Of a stretch of 64,000 nucleotides of DNA, positions 25,040-36,274 are shown piece by piece. This stretch comes from Gnetum montanum (Eukaryota > Streptophyta > Gnetopsida > Gnetales > Gnetaceae): NCBI GenBank assembly GCA_015680685.1, contig MNCI01038206.1:103501-167500 (forward strand), in the 5' to 3' direction. Within the stretch, counting starts at the first letter, position 1. Every line of letters starts with the position of its first letter. The position numbers were made by a program, and so were the translations under genes. The notes under the pieces are model-generated. The model did not search any database. It was not told where the DNA came from and was given only the letters and a program-made list of their open reading frames with translations.

Positions 25040-27490
25040 ATGGATTCTACATACGCAACCACAGCCACCATGATCACAACCGATTCGGGTGCCACATCTA
25101 TGAATCCCATTGCCGTCACCTGGCCAGCTTCTGGTATTATAGGACCTCAGGGACCATCGCTCCATTCATTAAGATTATAGGGCAAAGACCCTGTATTCAC
25201 CATCTTGACGCCTGAAGAATATAATTTTATTTGTGTCAAGATCTAGTCAAAGCTTGCTCTTAGCCGAGTCGAGATCGAAGCGAAGTGAACTGGTCCACAG
25301 AGGGGGTCAAGATTTCACCCCTACCACTTATGAAATTATCCCCCTAACTGAGCATTATCATGAAATCCTGACCCAACTGGTTATGGCTAGGAGTCAGGCT
25401 ACACGGTCCATGCTAGAACCTCAAAACGGGGAGGAAGAGGAAGATGAATTCGCGGCCTAGTCTGAACATTCATACCACACTCTTAGCCCCCATACCTATA
25501 TAAATCCCTTGTTTCCTCTCACCGGAGAGGCAGCCCCTCTCAACTTAGTCACAACTGCCCAAATCCACATTCCTGTCATTCCACAGGCCACTATGCAATC
25601 ATCCGTTTTGCAAGTGCATATACCATCCCAAAATAACATGGGGGGGGGGGGGGGGGCCTCGTCGCCACGTGTAATTAGCATTCCGTCGGTGGTACTTGCG
25701 TCCACTGCGTCCTATTTTATTCCCCAAGTGCAACCTCATGCCATGCCAACAACCCACCTGGTACAAAATCCGGTGCAAACGTTATCGTTGCCGCCGCCTC
25801 CGAGGCAACAGATCACAACCACTGTTCAACCGCAGTAATCTAATCAACAGCCTACCGCTGGTCAGTGGATCCCTCCCATCTCACATAATCAATCTACGTT
25901 ATACGGTGCACAACCTTTAGCCGCACCTACCATGCATGTCCCACAAATAAACCCACAATATCCTTATAATTTCCATCCTACACACCTGGCACTAGCCAAT
26001 CCCTCTGCTCAACCCAGTGGATGGTGGCTTCCACAGGCTGCTCCATCCACAGGGATAGCCCCCGTAGCACCACCCATCATCCAAACTATCGCGCAATTCC
26101 CATTGCCTAGCGCAACTCTTCCTGTCCAACCCCTGGCTCCTCCTGCGAAAAATTCCTCCTCACCAAGTCTGGATCAAGCATTTTTACTTATTCAGACCCT
26201 CACTAAGGAGGTTAAGTGCCTTAAAGCTGCTGGTTCTGATACCATACAAATCATGGATTTCTATCAAGATGATCCCATCAGTCCAGTAGTTCCTATGCTG
26301 TCGTTGCCCCCGGGGATGTCGTTACCCCATTTTACTAAATATAATGGGGAAGGAGACCCTAATGCGCACTTGGTTACCTTCAGGTCTGAATCCTTGTTGT
26401 TACAACAATGGCCTCATACGATCATCCGTGTCTTTGCAATGTCTTTGGTAGGTAAAGCCTTGGACTAGTATCGAGCACTTCCTCACTCTTCCATCTCAAC
26501 CTTCGAAGAGCTTCTAACACAGTTTGTGATCCATTTTAAATATAATTTGAAACCTGAAGTCATACTAGACCAACTTATGGGAGTGAGGCAGGACCCACTT
26601 GAATCAGTCCAAAAGTTTATACAAAAATGGAGTGCTACTTTGAATGAAATCCCTGAGCCTATTGCGAATGCCCATCTGTTGGCTATTTTCAAAGGAGCAG
26701 TTAACGACTTCATCAAGTCTAAACTGTATTACCTTGCCCCTAGCTCTTTGAGTTAGGCTTTTACCCAAACAAAGAGTATCTAGGATGCTGCAGAGGCTAG
26801 CAAAGACCCGACGTATGTCGCCTATAGAAATGCTAATAACAAGAGTAAGGAAAAAGGTAAAGCAACAACAACGATGGTAGCTACGCTGGTTGAAGGCGCT
26901 AAAAATAAGAACAAGAAGGCACCCACAGCGTCCCCCAAGACCACGACTAGTGCAAGCAGCACTACTCAGGACACATCTGCCTCTGAAAAGCTCCCCAGCC
27001 AAAGCCAAACTTTGAACGTAAAGATCGCTCAAAGTATACAGCCCTACCTATAAAACATTCGGAACTATTGAAACAACTACTAGGGGCAGGATACATTCAG
27101 AATAAGAAGGTATCTGAAGAAGCTCTCTAGCGTCATAGACGTCATTGTGAATTGCTGAAGAATCCTTCTTTAGCCCTACCTAACGAACCACCAGTTCTGA
27201 GGTATTTTAGGCTAGACCGTTTCTGTGACTACCATCAGTTGTGTGGTCACGACACTGATTACTGTTGGGTGTTGAAAGACGACATTCAACGCATGATTGA
27301 CGATGGTTCTCTGAAACTAGACGGCAGTAGTCCAACCCGTCCCGAAAACCAAGCATTACATGTGTACAAGGATCCGTTAAACACAAATAACGCACCGTAC
27401 ACAATCAACATGGTAAGTACGGACAGTGAAGGGAAGGTACCGCCTAAACAGCCCTTTGTTTTATGCGCACCTACTACTTCACCCTAGGGG
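25040..27490 (+). pseudogene. Gag relic of Tat-A
   Basis: Starts near ATG 25040 (MDSTYATTATM), shifts frame near 25233, and then holds one frame to about 26990 with stops at former Gln/Trp codons (for example after VQPQ and in ALD-stop-Y). The capsid part reads SPSLDQAFLLIQTL, NGEGDPNAHLVTF and DPLESVQKFIQKW. A Lys/Thr/Ser-rich linker follows. After another frameshift near 27000 come NFERKDRSKYTALP and a zinc knuckle with CDYHQLCGHDTDYC, then LKDDIQRMIDDG, typical of Tat gag. The Pro-rich N-terminal half contains a G17 run (25640-25656) read as Gly. Confidence 0.85.
25640..25656 (+). repeat. G17 homopolymer in gag
   Basis: Seventeen consecutive G inside the gag frame. It is likely to vary in length by slippage or sequencing error, and a change of length not divisible by three would shift gag. 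Confidence 0.8.
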
Positions 27491-27949
27491 GGAAGCTTTT
27501 CACCGACAGCCAATGGCGTCTCAAGCTCACCCTTTGTCATTCGGGCACCTTCTCTAGCTTTAACTCAGCCTCACACTAATAGTAAAGCCATGGCCATGTC
27601 TGTGCCTACCCCTAAGGCACCTTTTATCCTTAGAGTACCAAAACCACCGTCTGCTCCTTTTACGCAGGGGCAAGCCTCTAACCAAAACCATCCATTGCCA
27701 TCCAATAAACAAAGGGAAGGAGATGCGTCCATTAATGCCGCAAAAAACCATACTACGTTAGGCTTCGCTAAGCCCAGGCCCTTGGCCTCTGTCCCTGTGC
27801 CTATGCCTTCTGGGTAGGACAAGGGTACAGAAACACAACCACCTCCCCTTGGCAGGAAGAAAAACAACCCTCCGACTGACACTGTTCTGCCTCAGGAGAT
27901 TCATCTCTTAGGGCGAATGAGGGGATAAACAACCCAACCGAGAACGGGA

Positions 27950-28826
27950 CCTCCTCAATGCATTTACGCAAGTCAAACAGGCTCTGAAACAGAAGAATAT
28001 AACATTGAGCCTCTATGACTTGCTCATGACATCTTAAAAGCACCGTGAGGCCATGGTCTATATGCTGACATCCATACCTGTGGATGAAAGCTCACCAGTG
28101 GAGGAGGAAGCGATACATGCAGTCATGCTTCCCTCCGCCGCTGAGCGACCTAATCCTACCTCGTTGACCTTTCACGATGAATCCATTAAAGACGATCCTG
28201 AGAAAGGTCAAGTGACAACTGAACCCATGTTTATCACCATCCGAGTTGATCAACATTAGATTTGGAGGGTGCATGTTGATGATGGTGCGGCTACGAATGT
28301 CATCCCTTATCCCATTGTGGATAAGTTGGGCCTGATCGACCAGATTAGTTCTACAATGACAACGTGCCTAAAGTCATTCAACGGGGCACGAGTTCAGGTC
28401 AAGGGGATGGTGCATATCGAATTTGTGGCAGGGGATCAATTCCCAACAGATGCCACATTCATCGTTGTCGAGGAGATGCCCGGTTTCAATTTGATTTTAG
28501 GGAGGTCTTGGCTTGCCCAACTGAGGGCGGTTTCATCACCTATACACCAAGAGATACACCTACCTTATGCAGGGGGAGAGGTGGTTATCCACGGTGACAA
28601 AACAACCCCTAAGACTGTCAACAATATCGAAGAAGAGCAAGGTTCGGAGGTCGAAACATCAGAAGATCAAACCCATGTTCGAATTCCTGAATAAGCTGGG
28701 ACGAATGATGATAGCCTAGCCTGGGCAGATCTACCATTTTAGGAAGATGGTATGGAGGAGTCGGATCACAAATCTCCCCACCCTTACGCATCAATGAACA
28801 TAAAGGCCATTAAGAAACAATTGCAG
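27950..28826 (+). pseudogene. Aspartic protease relic of Tat-A
   Basis: The frame enters with AFTQVKQALKQKNITLSLYD, shared with other Tat polyproteins, then reaches the active site VDDGAATNVIP (28275 on; the usual D-G/S-A core). The C-terminal region follows: FNLILGRSWLAQLRAVSS and HQEIHLPY. The coding stretch runs on past a stop at 28692 to KAIKKQLQ, ending at CAG (28826) exactly before GTTAGC, a candidate splice donor. It would mature the polyprotein. Confidence 0.85.
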
Positions 28827-29049
28827 GTTAGCGATTGATCTAAGTGGCATTTACGCGCATCGTTACACTTCCGCTAGTTTTCCGTTTATGCTTAGCAAAT
28901 TTGATTAACAGTTTTCTTTAATATGCATACATGTATTTACGCTTTCTATCTATTACACTATTTACATTCTTCATTTTACACCATTTATGCTCCTTGACTG
29001 TCATTAGTCATATTAGCACAGTTACGCAGATATGGACATTTTTATCAAT

Positions 29050-29290
29050 TACGCTACCAGACTTACGCAGATGGCCCGCAACGGCCTAAAACTAGGGATG
29101 GCCCGCAATGGCCTAAAACTAGCTAATCCATCGGTATCTTACGCAAATGCTATGTGACAAACCACAATGGCCTTAAACTAGAAAAGGCCCGTAATGGCCT
29201 AAAACTAGCTAATCCATCGGTATCTTACGCAAACGCTATGTGACGGCCCGTAATGGCTTTAAACTAGCTACTCCATTCTAGTCAAAATAA
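29050..29290. repeat. Intron repeat block with TAAAACTAGC units
   Basis: GGCCCGCAATGGCCTAAAACTAGC recurs about six times, twice followed by a longer shared block with ATCCATCGGTATCTTACGC. The TAAAACTAGC core is the same as in the 3' UTR array at 37470-38045. A weaker relative lies at 44730-44870, at the same place relative to the second copy of the antisense gene. Confidence 0.75.
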
Positions 29291-29550
29291 CGCAACCTAT
29301 TCAAAATCTTTAACAATTCTGTTTACGCTTTGCATAAACGAAGACATAAAATTAAAAATAATAAATAAAATTTAAAATCATACACAAAATCTCATGAGTA
29401 ATCTCGCCAACATTCATATCACCATTGTCCAAATTTCATCAATAAAATCATGCGTAATCACAATTACGCATCCCCCCTAGTACCACTATCACCAGTATCT
29501 CTTAAGTCTACCTCTAAGCCTAATAAATCATCCTCAAGTGGGCCGTCCCT

Positions 29551-32500
29551 TCAAGAAACTATTCTTTCATGAGGAATGTCATCTTCACGAGGTCCTTGCT
29601 CTAACACTGGCTCCACAGGAGGACGATCTTCGTCATTACACTCTTCTTCCTATACTTGCTCACCACCCTGTTCGCCTTCTTCATCCACTCTTTGTACCTA
29701 TATATAGTAAATACATAAGGAAAAGCCATAATAGAATAACTTAGAAAATTTAAAGTCAATAACACCCCAAACTTACTCACGATGGTCCTGCTTCAGCAAC
29801 AAAGGGGAGCTGATCTAAATCGACCCATAAGCACTACATAATTTCATCTTCAGTTAATTTAGACCATACTCCATTCCCCATATCAGTTCCAGCCTTGACC
29901 TTCCCTTTCTCCACACTAGAGTATTGGGGCGGTTCAGGGAAGAAGGTAGGGACTGTAGTCTCGTCCCCAGGAAGAGCAATCTCTCTTTCTAGGGACACGC
30001 TTACTGTCACCTACTCCTGGAACTTCTCGAAGGCTTTGGATGCGCCAATGACATTGAAGAATACCCGCAAGGATTGAGCTTCGACGATAGAATCTCTATA
30101 ATGCTGATGATAAGCAAGACTTTCTCGCTTATACAGATGCTTGTGATCTTTCTCCTTCTGCCCCCACTCTTGCACACTTGCACAAAAATCCTTCCAGTCT
30201 TTTTTTTTCTGGGCCAACAACTCTATTTGCATCCTCTGCTCCACCAATTCCTGACTGGTTTGCACACTGTTCTTGACCGCGGTCCAGTGGCGAGCGTAAT
30301 CAATAATAGCTGTACGCTAGTCTTCTTCATCCATTCCCCACGCCTGCAGGAATTCACATCACGATTTTAAGTCTCCGACCTCTTTGGCCAGAGATACCTT
30401 TTCCCTCTCTGACCTCTGTAGCCTCTTCCAGAGGTCTTCATTGACATTTCGACTCTCCCACAAGGAGCGAGTCAAGCATAATGCACATTTAAATGTTGCA
30501 TGGCACGACCACCCCGTCTGATGAAGGCTTCGCTGTGTCCAAGTCAATAGGCTCTGTAGGGTTCCATCGAAGGCGAGCTCCTGATAACAAACATTATCAA
30601 ACGTAAATAAAACGTTACAATTTTATAATAAAATAAGCCTACTATAGCTATAACATACCAGCCCCAGGATCAACGCACTCAAGGCACTCGATCATATCAT
30701 TGACAACGCCTTCCATGAAGGCAAACTTATCAGGAAATTCTCCCCATGCTCTACTTACAACGACAGACGTGGATGCATCTTCTTCATCTGTAGCGTAATT
30801 AAGTTAAAATTTCCAGTTATTAATAGAATTCTTTAAAAAATTCTAATACGCTAATTACCTCTTCTTGATGTAGTGGGGGGTGCGTCAATGTTTTCCACTT
30901 CCTCTCTCTCTTCATGCACAAGGGTCTGTGCATCACTTATTCTAATAGCTGGGGCCTCCTCTTCCAAAGTTGGGGCCCCTTCCTCACACCGTAATACCAC
31001 TTCCCCTATTTCAGGGGTCAATCGCTCCGTAGGTCTCGCTGTTCATGTCACATAACATATCTAAGCAATTCAGAATACCCTGAATAAAGTTGTGTAATAT
31101 GATAATTGCCATGACTTTCACTACACCTTTACACTTACCAGGTAGAGGTTTACTCTGCTGAACTCTGACTTACAAAAATCTGTTTGTGCCACTTGTTGGT
31201 TCCACAGGGGCCTCGGTTAGGTGAGGCCTTTTGCGTTGAACCGAGGTGTCTACGATCTCTGCCGCTAGGCACTTTCCCTGCGACACATCACCAGTGTAAG
31301 TGGGAATCACCCCACCTACACTATCAGGGCCACGCACTCGAGGCACCACCAAATCCCTTATTGTTATAGACTGAGACTTCCCAATTTCCTCTAAAGGATC
31401 TTGTCCTCAGGTAGTGCTGAAAATATGGGAAATCCAAGGTTTGGATAGCTGGTCTCGGTCCTACTGCACCCAGACCCCATTCCTCTGGACAACCAAAAAT
31501 TTGGCAAAACACCGAAGGCAAGCTATGAAGAAGGCGAAGTGCACACTGAAACGATACTTAAGCTTCTGGTGGAGCCTGATCATCTTAGTGTGTAACCTCT
31601 TAGGGAAATAGCTTGCCTAGTCGAATTGGGTTCCTTCCTCCATAACCTCCCGCATGATACAGGTCTGTTCTATGGTAAAGAACCTCCCCTGCGAGAGTGT
31701 TTTGGGGAAAGCCCGGGCCCGGAAGAGGGGATAGATAGTCTTGACGATTTCTAATTCAATCTTTTCACAAGGGATCCCCTTGGTCTCCTTCTTGGTCCCC
31801 AGCCACTCCCCCAGCTCTTCCTGACATTTGACGCTCCTCCTTGCTTTTTCCTCTATGGGAAGACCGTCAGAGGGGACGTCGAAGAGGTCAGCAAATAGCT
31901 AAGTGTCGATATCAAAATTTACATGCACATGATGCACGCGCGTGCAAAAACGTTCAGCCCTCTCACTGAAGGAGTTGACCAGGGTTAACATTTCGCTGGC
32001 AGAGACATCAGGAGTCACGACCAGAAATAAATGCATTAGCCTCGCTTCTCACAGCTTGGTGACCAACGCAATTGGGGCCGCCACGTGGTCGAGCCAGCGT
32101 TGTGCCTCCTTAATATCGTCATAGCGGAAAAGGAGGGTATTCACCTCGCGGTCGAAAATTGTAATGGTAATCTCCCGGGATTCCCTGACTGAACAATGCA
32201 AGACACATGTCTAAGTAGTAAAAACACTATTACGCAACATTTCAAAAACAAAACAAAAACAATATAATATCTTGTAAATAACAGTAGTAACAAAACCTTA
32301 CCAGGGCCAAATGGCAAAGGAAATTGAGGAAGTTTCCTCTGCACATCCGCGATGGTAAGGGGCGGGTCCAAGGTCCATTCTTCATGTAACCACCCGAGGT
32401 TCTGAAAATTCTTGAAAGAATCAGCATAACGGGTGGGATATTCATGAATATCAAAGGACATCTGCCCCATTACACCGGTGCGTACATTGCTGGTGGAGGT

Positions 32501-33527
32501 AAACTCCTTTATCGCTGTTTCTGTCCAGGTCAATGTATCGCTATTGCCTACTAATCCATTTTCGTTAATGAAAAACCTGTATCATATGACACATTATTAT
32601 CTTACGCTTTACAAAATTCAGACATTAGAAACATATTGACAATACCACCCACAAAATAACTTACCCACCCGAATAATACACTGTGCTTGGTGGGTTCTAA
32701 AAGTAAGTCGAGACATGACGGGCCATGAAAAAAGTGTTGTACGCATGGTAACAGCTAAACCTGGCCATTTCCCAGATCCAACTTAAGCGCCTCAACCCTC
32801 TGGCGCTAAGTTCGCGGTCTTGGGGATGACCAGTATTGATGGTCCCATCTGTTAAGAAAGCCAGGATTCCCTACGTAGAACCCACTAACAGGTGCTCCAA
32901 AATAGTGCCAGCCACATCCCCTGATAGATGCGACCATACAATAATGTTGTAGTTACGCAGCAAGAACTGCAGAAACTCCAGCGCATCCCTTCGGAACCAT
33001 ATAGCCCTCCCCTGCAACCGAGTCTGAGGGGGAGGAACGTTGGGTACGATCGAGTTTATACAACATAAAACCCCGACTATGTCTAGGACGATTAAGACGG
33101 GTTTCAACATAATACTATACAAAAGAAAATAAACACATTATCGTCTAGATTCTGATTCCATGCTTAAACTATAGAAAATTTACAAATTACGCTCTAGCTA
33201 TACAGCTGAAATTGCCTAAACCCTTGTAACAGTACAAGGTTTGTCCCTGACAGCGGTGATAGACACAATACTATCATATAAACCCTCGTTTTAATTCGAG
33301 GTCCATAGCCTAAAACTCTAATTTACGCAGAATGATGCAAAAAGAATAAACACCGTAAAGAAGAAGCATATCAGAGAAAGCAACACAAATAAGCCAGGGA
33401 TAGCCTACCAATTTAGTGGAGTAACATCTCTCACTTCAACCAAAGCCTACGAAGCACGTTGCAGGCTCCCTTGTACTTTGTCTATCTTTGCCAATTTCAC
33501 ATTCTTCCCTCTTACTTTCGGTGCCAT
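29551..33527 (-). pseudogene. Antisense multi-exon FCP1/NIF-like gene carried by Tat-A
   Basis: About eight exons on the strand opposite to pol: 33527-33410, 33114-32665, 32576-32302, 32188-31139, 31038-30859, 30787-30659, 30580-29781, 29697-29551. Every intron is GT-AG with AT-rich bodies. Exons 2 to 6 join in frame (phases 2,2,1,1,1), broken only by in-frame stops; intron 1 is less certain by a base and exon 7 has a frameshift. The protein would be about 1000 residues. Exon 2 is an FCP1/NIF-type HAD domain: KPVLIVLDIVGVLC (motif I), DALEFLQFLLRNYNIIVWS, then TDGTINTGH and YNTFFMARHV. The second motif I Asp is Val, and the motif III Asp pair is missing. Exons 5-6 are acidic; exon 7 is coiled-coil-like (EREKVSLAKEVGDLK, KKKDWKDFCASVQEW). 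FCP1 proteins dephosphorylate the RNA polymerase II tail; activity here is doubtful. Confidence 0.75.
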
Positions 33528-34005
33528 TTTTGCAGTCTTCACACCTTCACGCCTTCACACAAATAATGCACTGCAATCTTTTGCTCTTTCTCCTTCTCTC
33601 TATAACAGCTTAGAATTCAAGTTTGCGATAGCCAACAACCTGTTTTAAAAAAGAACTGCCTACTTATATGCAAAATTAACCAACTTGACGCCCGATTTCA
33701 ACGAGACTTGCCCAAATGCTGGTGTCAGTATGAGCTGGAAATCAAAAATCAAGCCATTAATTATAACAAATATCGCATGTGTTACGGTCCGAAACGACCC
33801 TAAACTACTGCATCTTATCTCCTCGTAATCAGGTCGCATTAATTATAGCCTGTTCACGATGTTCAAAATTTAGGTAGCTTCTCACGCTCAGAGACATTAC
33901 ATCACATCCTTTTTCTTTTAGACTAAACCAAGCATTATTCGTTAAATACTTATAACATTCAACTTAGCACCTTTCTAATTACTTTTATATTTGACGATTT
34001 TGCAG

Positions 34006-35190
34006 GACAATTGACAAATGGATGAAACTTTATTTGCACTCCTATTTTTAACAGGTCCATACGGGAGAGTAGTTAGACAATTCGATTTTACACTAGTAGA
34101 AACTAAGCCTTTCCTTGATGATGTAACCATAGCCACATCGAAAACGTCTCTAGAATGGCCAGAGCAATCGACGCGCACGCTAGACCTAGAGGCTAGAGAC
34201 ATAACCGAAGACCCCCTTAGCGAGGTTTCTGTCTTTACGCGTAAAGGTGAGTTCAAACTCTTAAGGTTAGTTCTCTACTAGACCAGAAAACACATGACAC
34301 TATAAAATATTTCCTCCAGGACAACGTCATAGTATTTGCATGGTCATACGAAGACATGCCGGGACTAGATCCAAGGTTAATTCAACATAACATAATCTTA
34401 GACTCGCATATCAAAGCGATTAAGCAAAAAGCACAAAAAATCAAACCAGAGATCGTGCTAGCAGTGCGTGATAAGATCACCAAACTGTATCAGGCTAGTT
34501 TCATCCGCACGGTCGATTACTCGGATTGGGTATCTAACATTGTAGTTGTCCCAAAGAAAACTGGAAGCATACGCAACTGTATAGACTTCCAAGATTGAAA
34601 CAAAGCCACAATCAAGGACAACTTTCCACTACCGAGTATCAACCAACTAGTCGATACAACAGCTGGGCATGCACTTCTATCCTTCATGGATGGCTTTTTA
34701 GGCTATTATCAGATTCGCATCAACCCATAACATCAATTGACCACAACATTCATGACGCCCTAGGGCACCTTTTGCTATACCATGATGCCTTTTGGCTTGA
34801 AAAATGCCGAAGCGACGGATCAACAGGCTATGACATACATCTTTAGTGATTACCTCCTAGGAAGACTGAATGATTATGTTGATGATATAGTTGTTAAGTC
34901 TATGAAATCAGAAGATCATTTAGAGGACCTAGAGTTACTACTTAAAAGATGTGTATTTGGAGTCAAAACCGGACGCATGCTAAGGTTTGTGGTGTCAGAA
35001 ACCGGCATACGAGTAGACCCTGATAAGGTCAAAGCCATTGACGAGTTAACGCCTCCCACAGATCTCAAGCAATTACGCGGGTTACAAGGACGATTACAGT
35101 TTATCAGGGGGTTCATCTCGAGATTAACAGATAAACTACACCCTATGCAGCATCTCCTTAAGAAAGGTGTTAATTTCAAGTGGACAGACG
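34006..35190 (+). pseudogene. Reverse transcriptase relic of Tat-A
   Basis: The frame opens after the candidate acceptor (MDETLFALLFLTG at 34018) and shifts by one near 34250. It then reads FAWSYEDMPGLDPRLIQH, WVSNIVVVPKKTGSIRNCIDF and FMDGFLGYYQIRINP. The catalytic box YVDDIVVKS sits near 34875. Stops at 34596, near 34728 and near 34758 interrupt it. From 34782 the frame is open for 496 codons through both RNase H domains. Confidence 0.9.
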
Positions 35191-35660
35191 ATTTCCAGTG
35201 TGCGTTTGATAGCCTAAAACAGGAACTTCAACGTTTGCCAACAGTATTCTCGCCACAAAGGGATCAGCCATTCTATATTTACCTTACGACCTCGGACGTA
35301 GCCTTAGATGCATTACTCTGTCAAAAGAGAAGCGATGGGTCAGAAGTACCCATCTACTACTTGAGTCATGCCCTATGTGCATACGAAACAAGGTACAAGG
35401 AAGTAGAGCGTAATTTCCTAGCATTAGTATTTATGCTAAAGAAATGTAGGCACCATCTCTCCCGTAGCCAGGTCAACATTATCTGTAAAAATAACATCCT
35501 TAGGGCCATTATGCATAATCTATACGACAGTAGTAAAATAGCTTGTTGGAAAGCTATCACGGCAGAATTTGATCTGCATTACATTGGTCAATCTTCTACG
35601 AAAGGCCAAGCAATAGCTGACCAATTAATAACATCGCCTATTGACAGTCAGGCAACCATA
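35190..35660 (+). CDS. RNase H domain of Tat-A (in open pol frame)
   Basis: Part of the 496-codon open frame 34782-36272. It contains FYIYLTTSDVALDALL, VPIYYLSHALCAYETRY and VERNFLALVFMLKKCRHHL, the usual plant Ty3 RNase H order (D of the DAS-like motif replaced by TSD here, E in KEVERN). It degrades RNA in the RNA-DNA hybrid. The frame is intact but its flanks are broken, so no product is expected. Confidence 0.85.
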
Positions 35661-35699
35661 GAGCCTGAATTTCCAAATGAACATGTACATAGTTTAAGC

Positions 35700-36272
35700 T
35701 GTGTTTTAATAGGCCTCGAAGCAACGTTATATTTTGATGGAGCTTCAATTGTTAGAGGCAGCAGTTCCGCTACAGTCATTACACTATCACCTGAGGATGT
35801 GCGTCTCCACGCTTACCGCTTAACATTTCCCTGTATGAATAATGTGGCAGAGTACGAGGGACTCGTTAGGGGATTATTAACTACCAGAGAACTTGATGTT
35901 CGACACTTGGAAATTAGGGGTGATTCGATGCCTATTATAAATCAAATCACAGGAGTCTACGCCTGCAAGGTTGCACATTTACAGCCCTACTGTGATATGG
36001 CTAAAGATCTTCTGAAGCGGTTCATGACCATCGATGCCCAACACATGCCACACAATGATAACACATTGGCCGATGCACTGACTACATTAGCTTTAAATGT
36101 GCCATCACACCTGCTTGACACTTGTCCTACATTAATAACAGATTGTACAGGTCCTATTATTCAGGCGGCGCAAATATCCTCACTGCTCGAGGATAGCATG
36201 CCAGAGTGGTATGACAACATTAAAACCTACCTCTTGCATGGCGAACCACCTCACGAGTTAACACGTGCATAG
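35700..36272 (+). CDS. Second, archaeal-type RNase H of Tat-A
   Basis: After a short tether comes LYFDGASIVRGSSSATV, then NNVAEYEGLVRGLLTTRE, IRGDSMPIINQITGVY and HNDNTLADALTTLA. This is the plant aRNH pattern (catalytic D in FDGA, E in AEYEG, D in RGDS, D in LADAL), all present. Only Tat-branch plant Ty3 elements carry it next to the normal RNase H. It ends with a stop at 36272, short of integrase. Confidence 0.9.
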   Translation, partial: CVLIGLEATLYFDGASIVRGSSSATVITLSPEDVRLHAYRLTFPCMNNVAEYEGLVRGLLTTRELDVRHLEIRGDSMPIINQITGVYACKVAHLQPYCDMAKDLLKRFMTIDAQHMPHNDNTLADALTTLALNVPSHLLDTCPTLITDCTGPIIQAAQISSLLEDSMPEWYDNIKTYLLHGEPPHELTRA

Positions 36273-36274
36273 AA

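Larger units (their letters stand above)
28827..34005 (+). other. Candidate sense-strand intron between protease and RT
   Basis: The donor is CAG^GTTAGC at 28826/28827. The acceptor is TTTTGCAG^GAC at 34005/34006, preceded by a T-rich tract. The junction joins the protease frame in phase 0 to the frame opening MDETLFALLF at 34018, with one intervening TGA (probably a decayed CGA). Ogre elements have an intron at this same place, so the position is supported by known biology. The tract contains no sense coding region but holds the antisense gene 33527-29551 and a repeat block. Confidence 0.6.

Noticed and set aside
29551-33527. Antisense tract read as an env-like gene
   Set aside because: It lies before RT on the opposite strand, has introns and HAD motifs, and I see no signal peptide or transmembrane segment.
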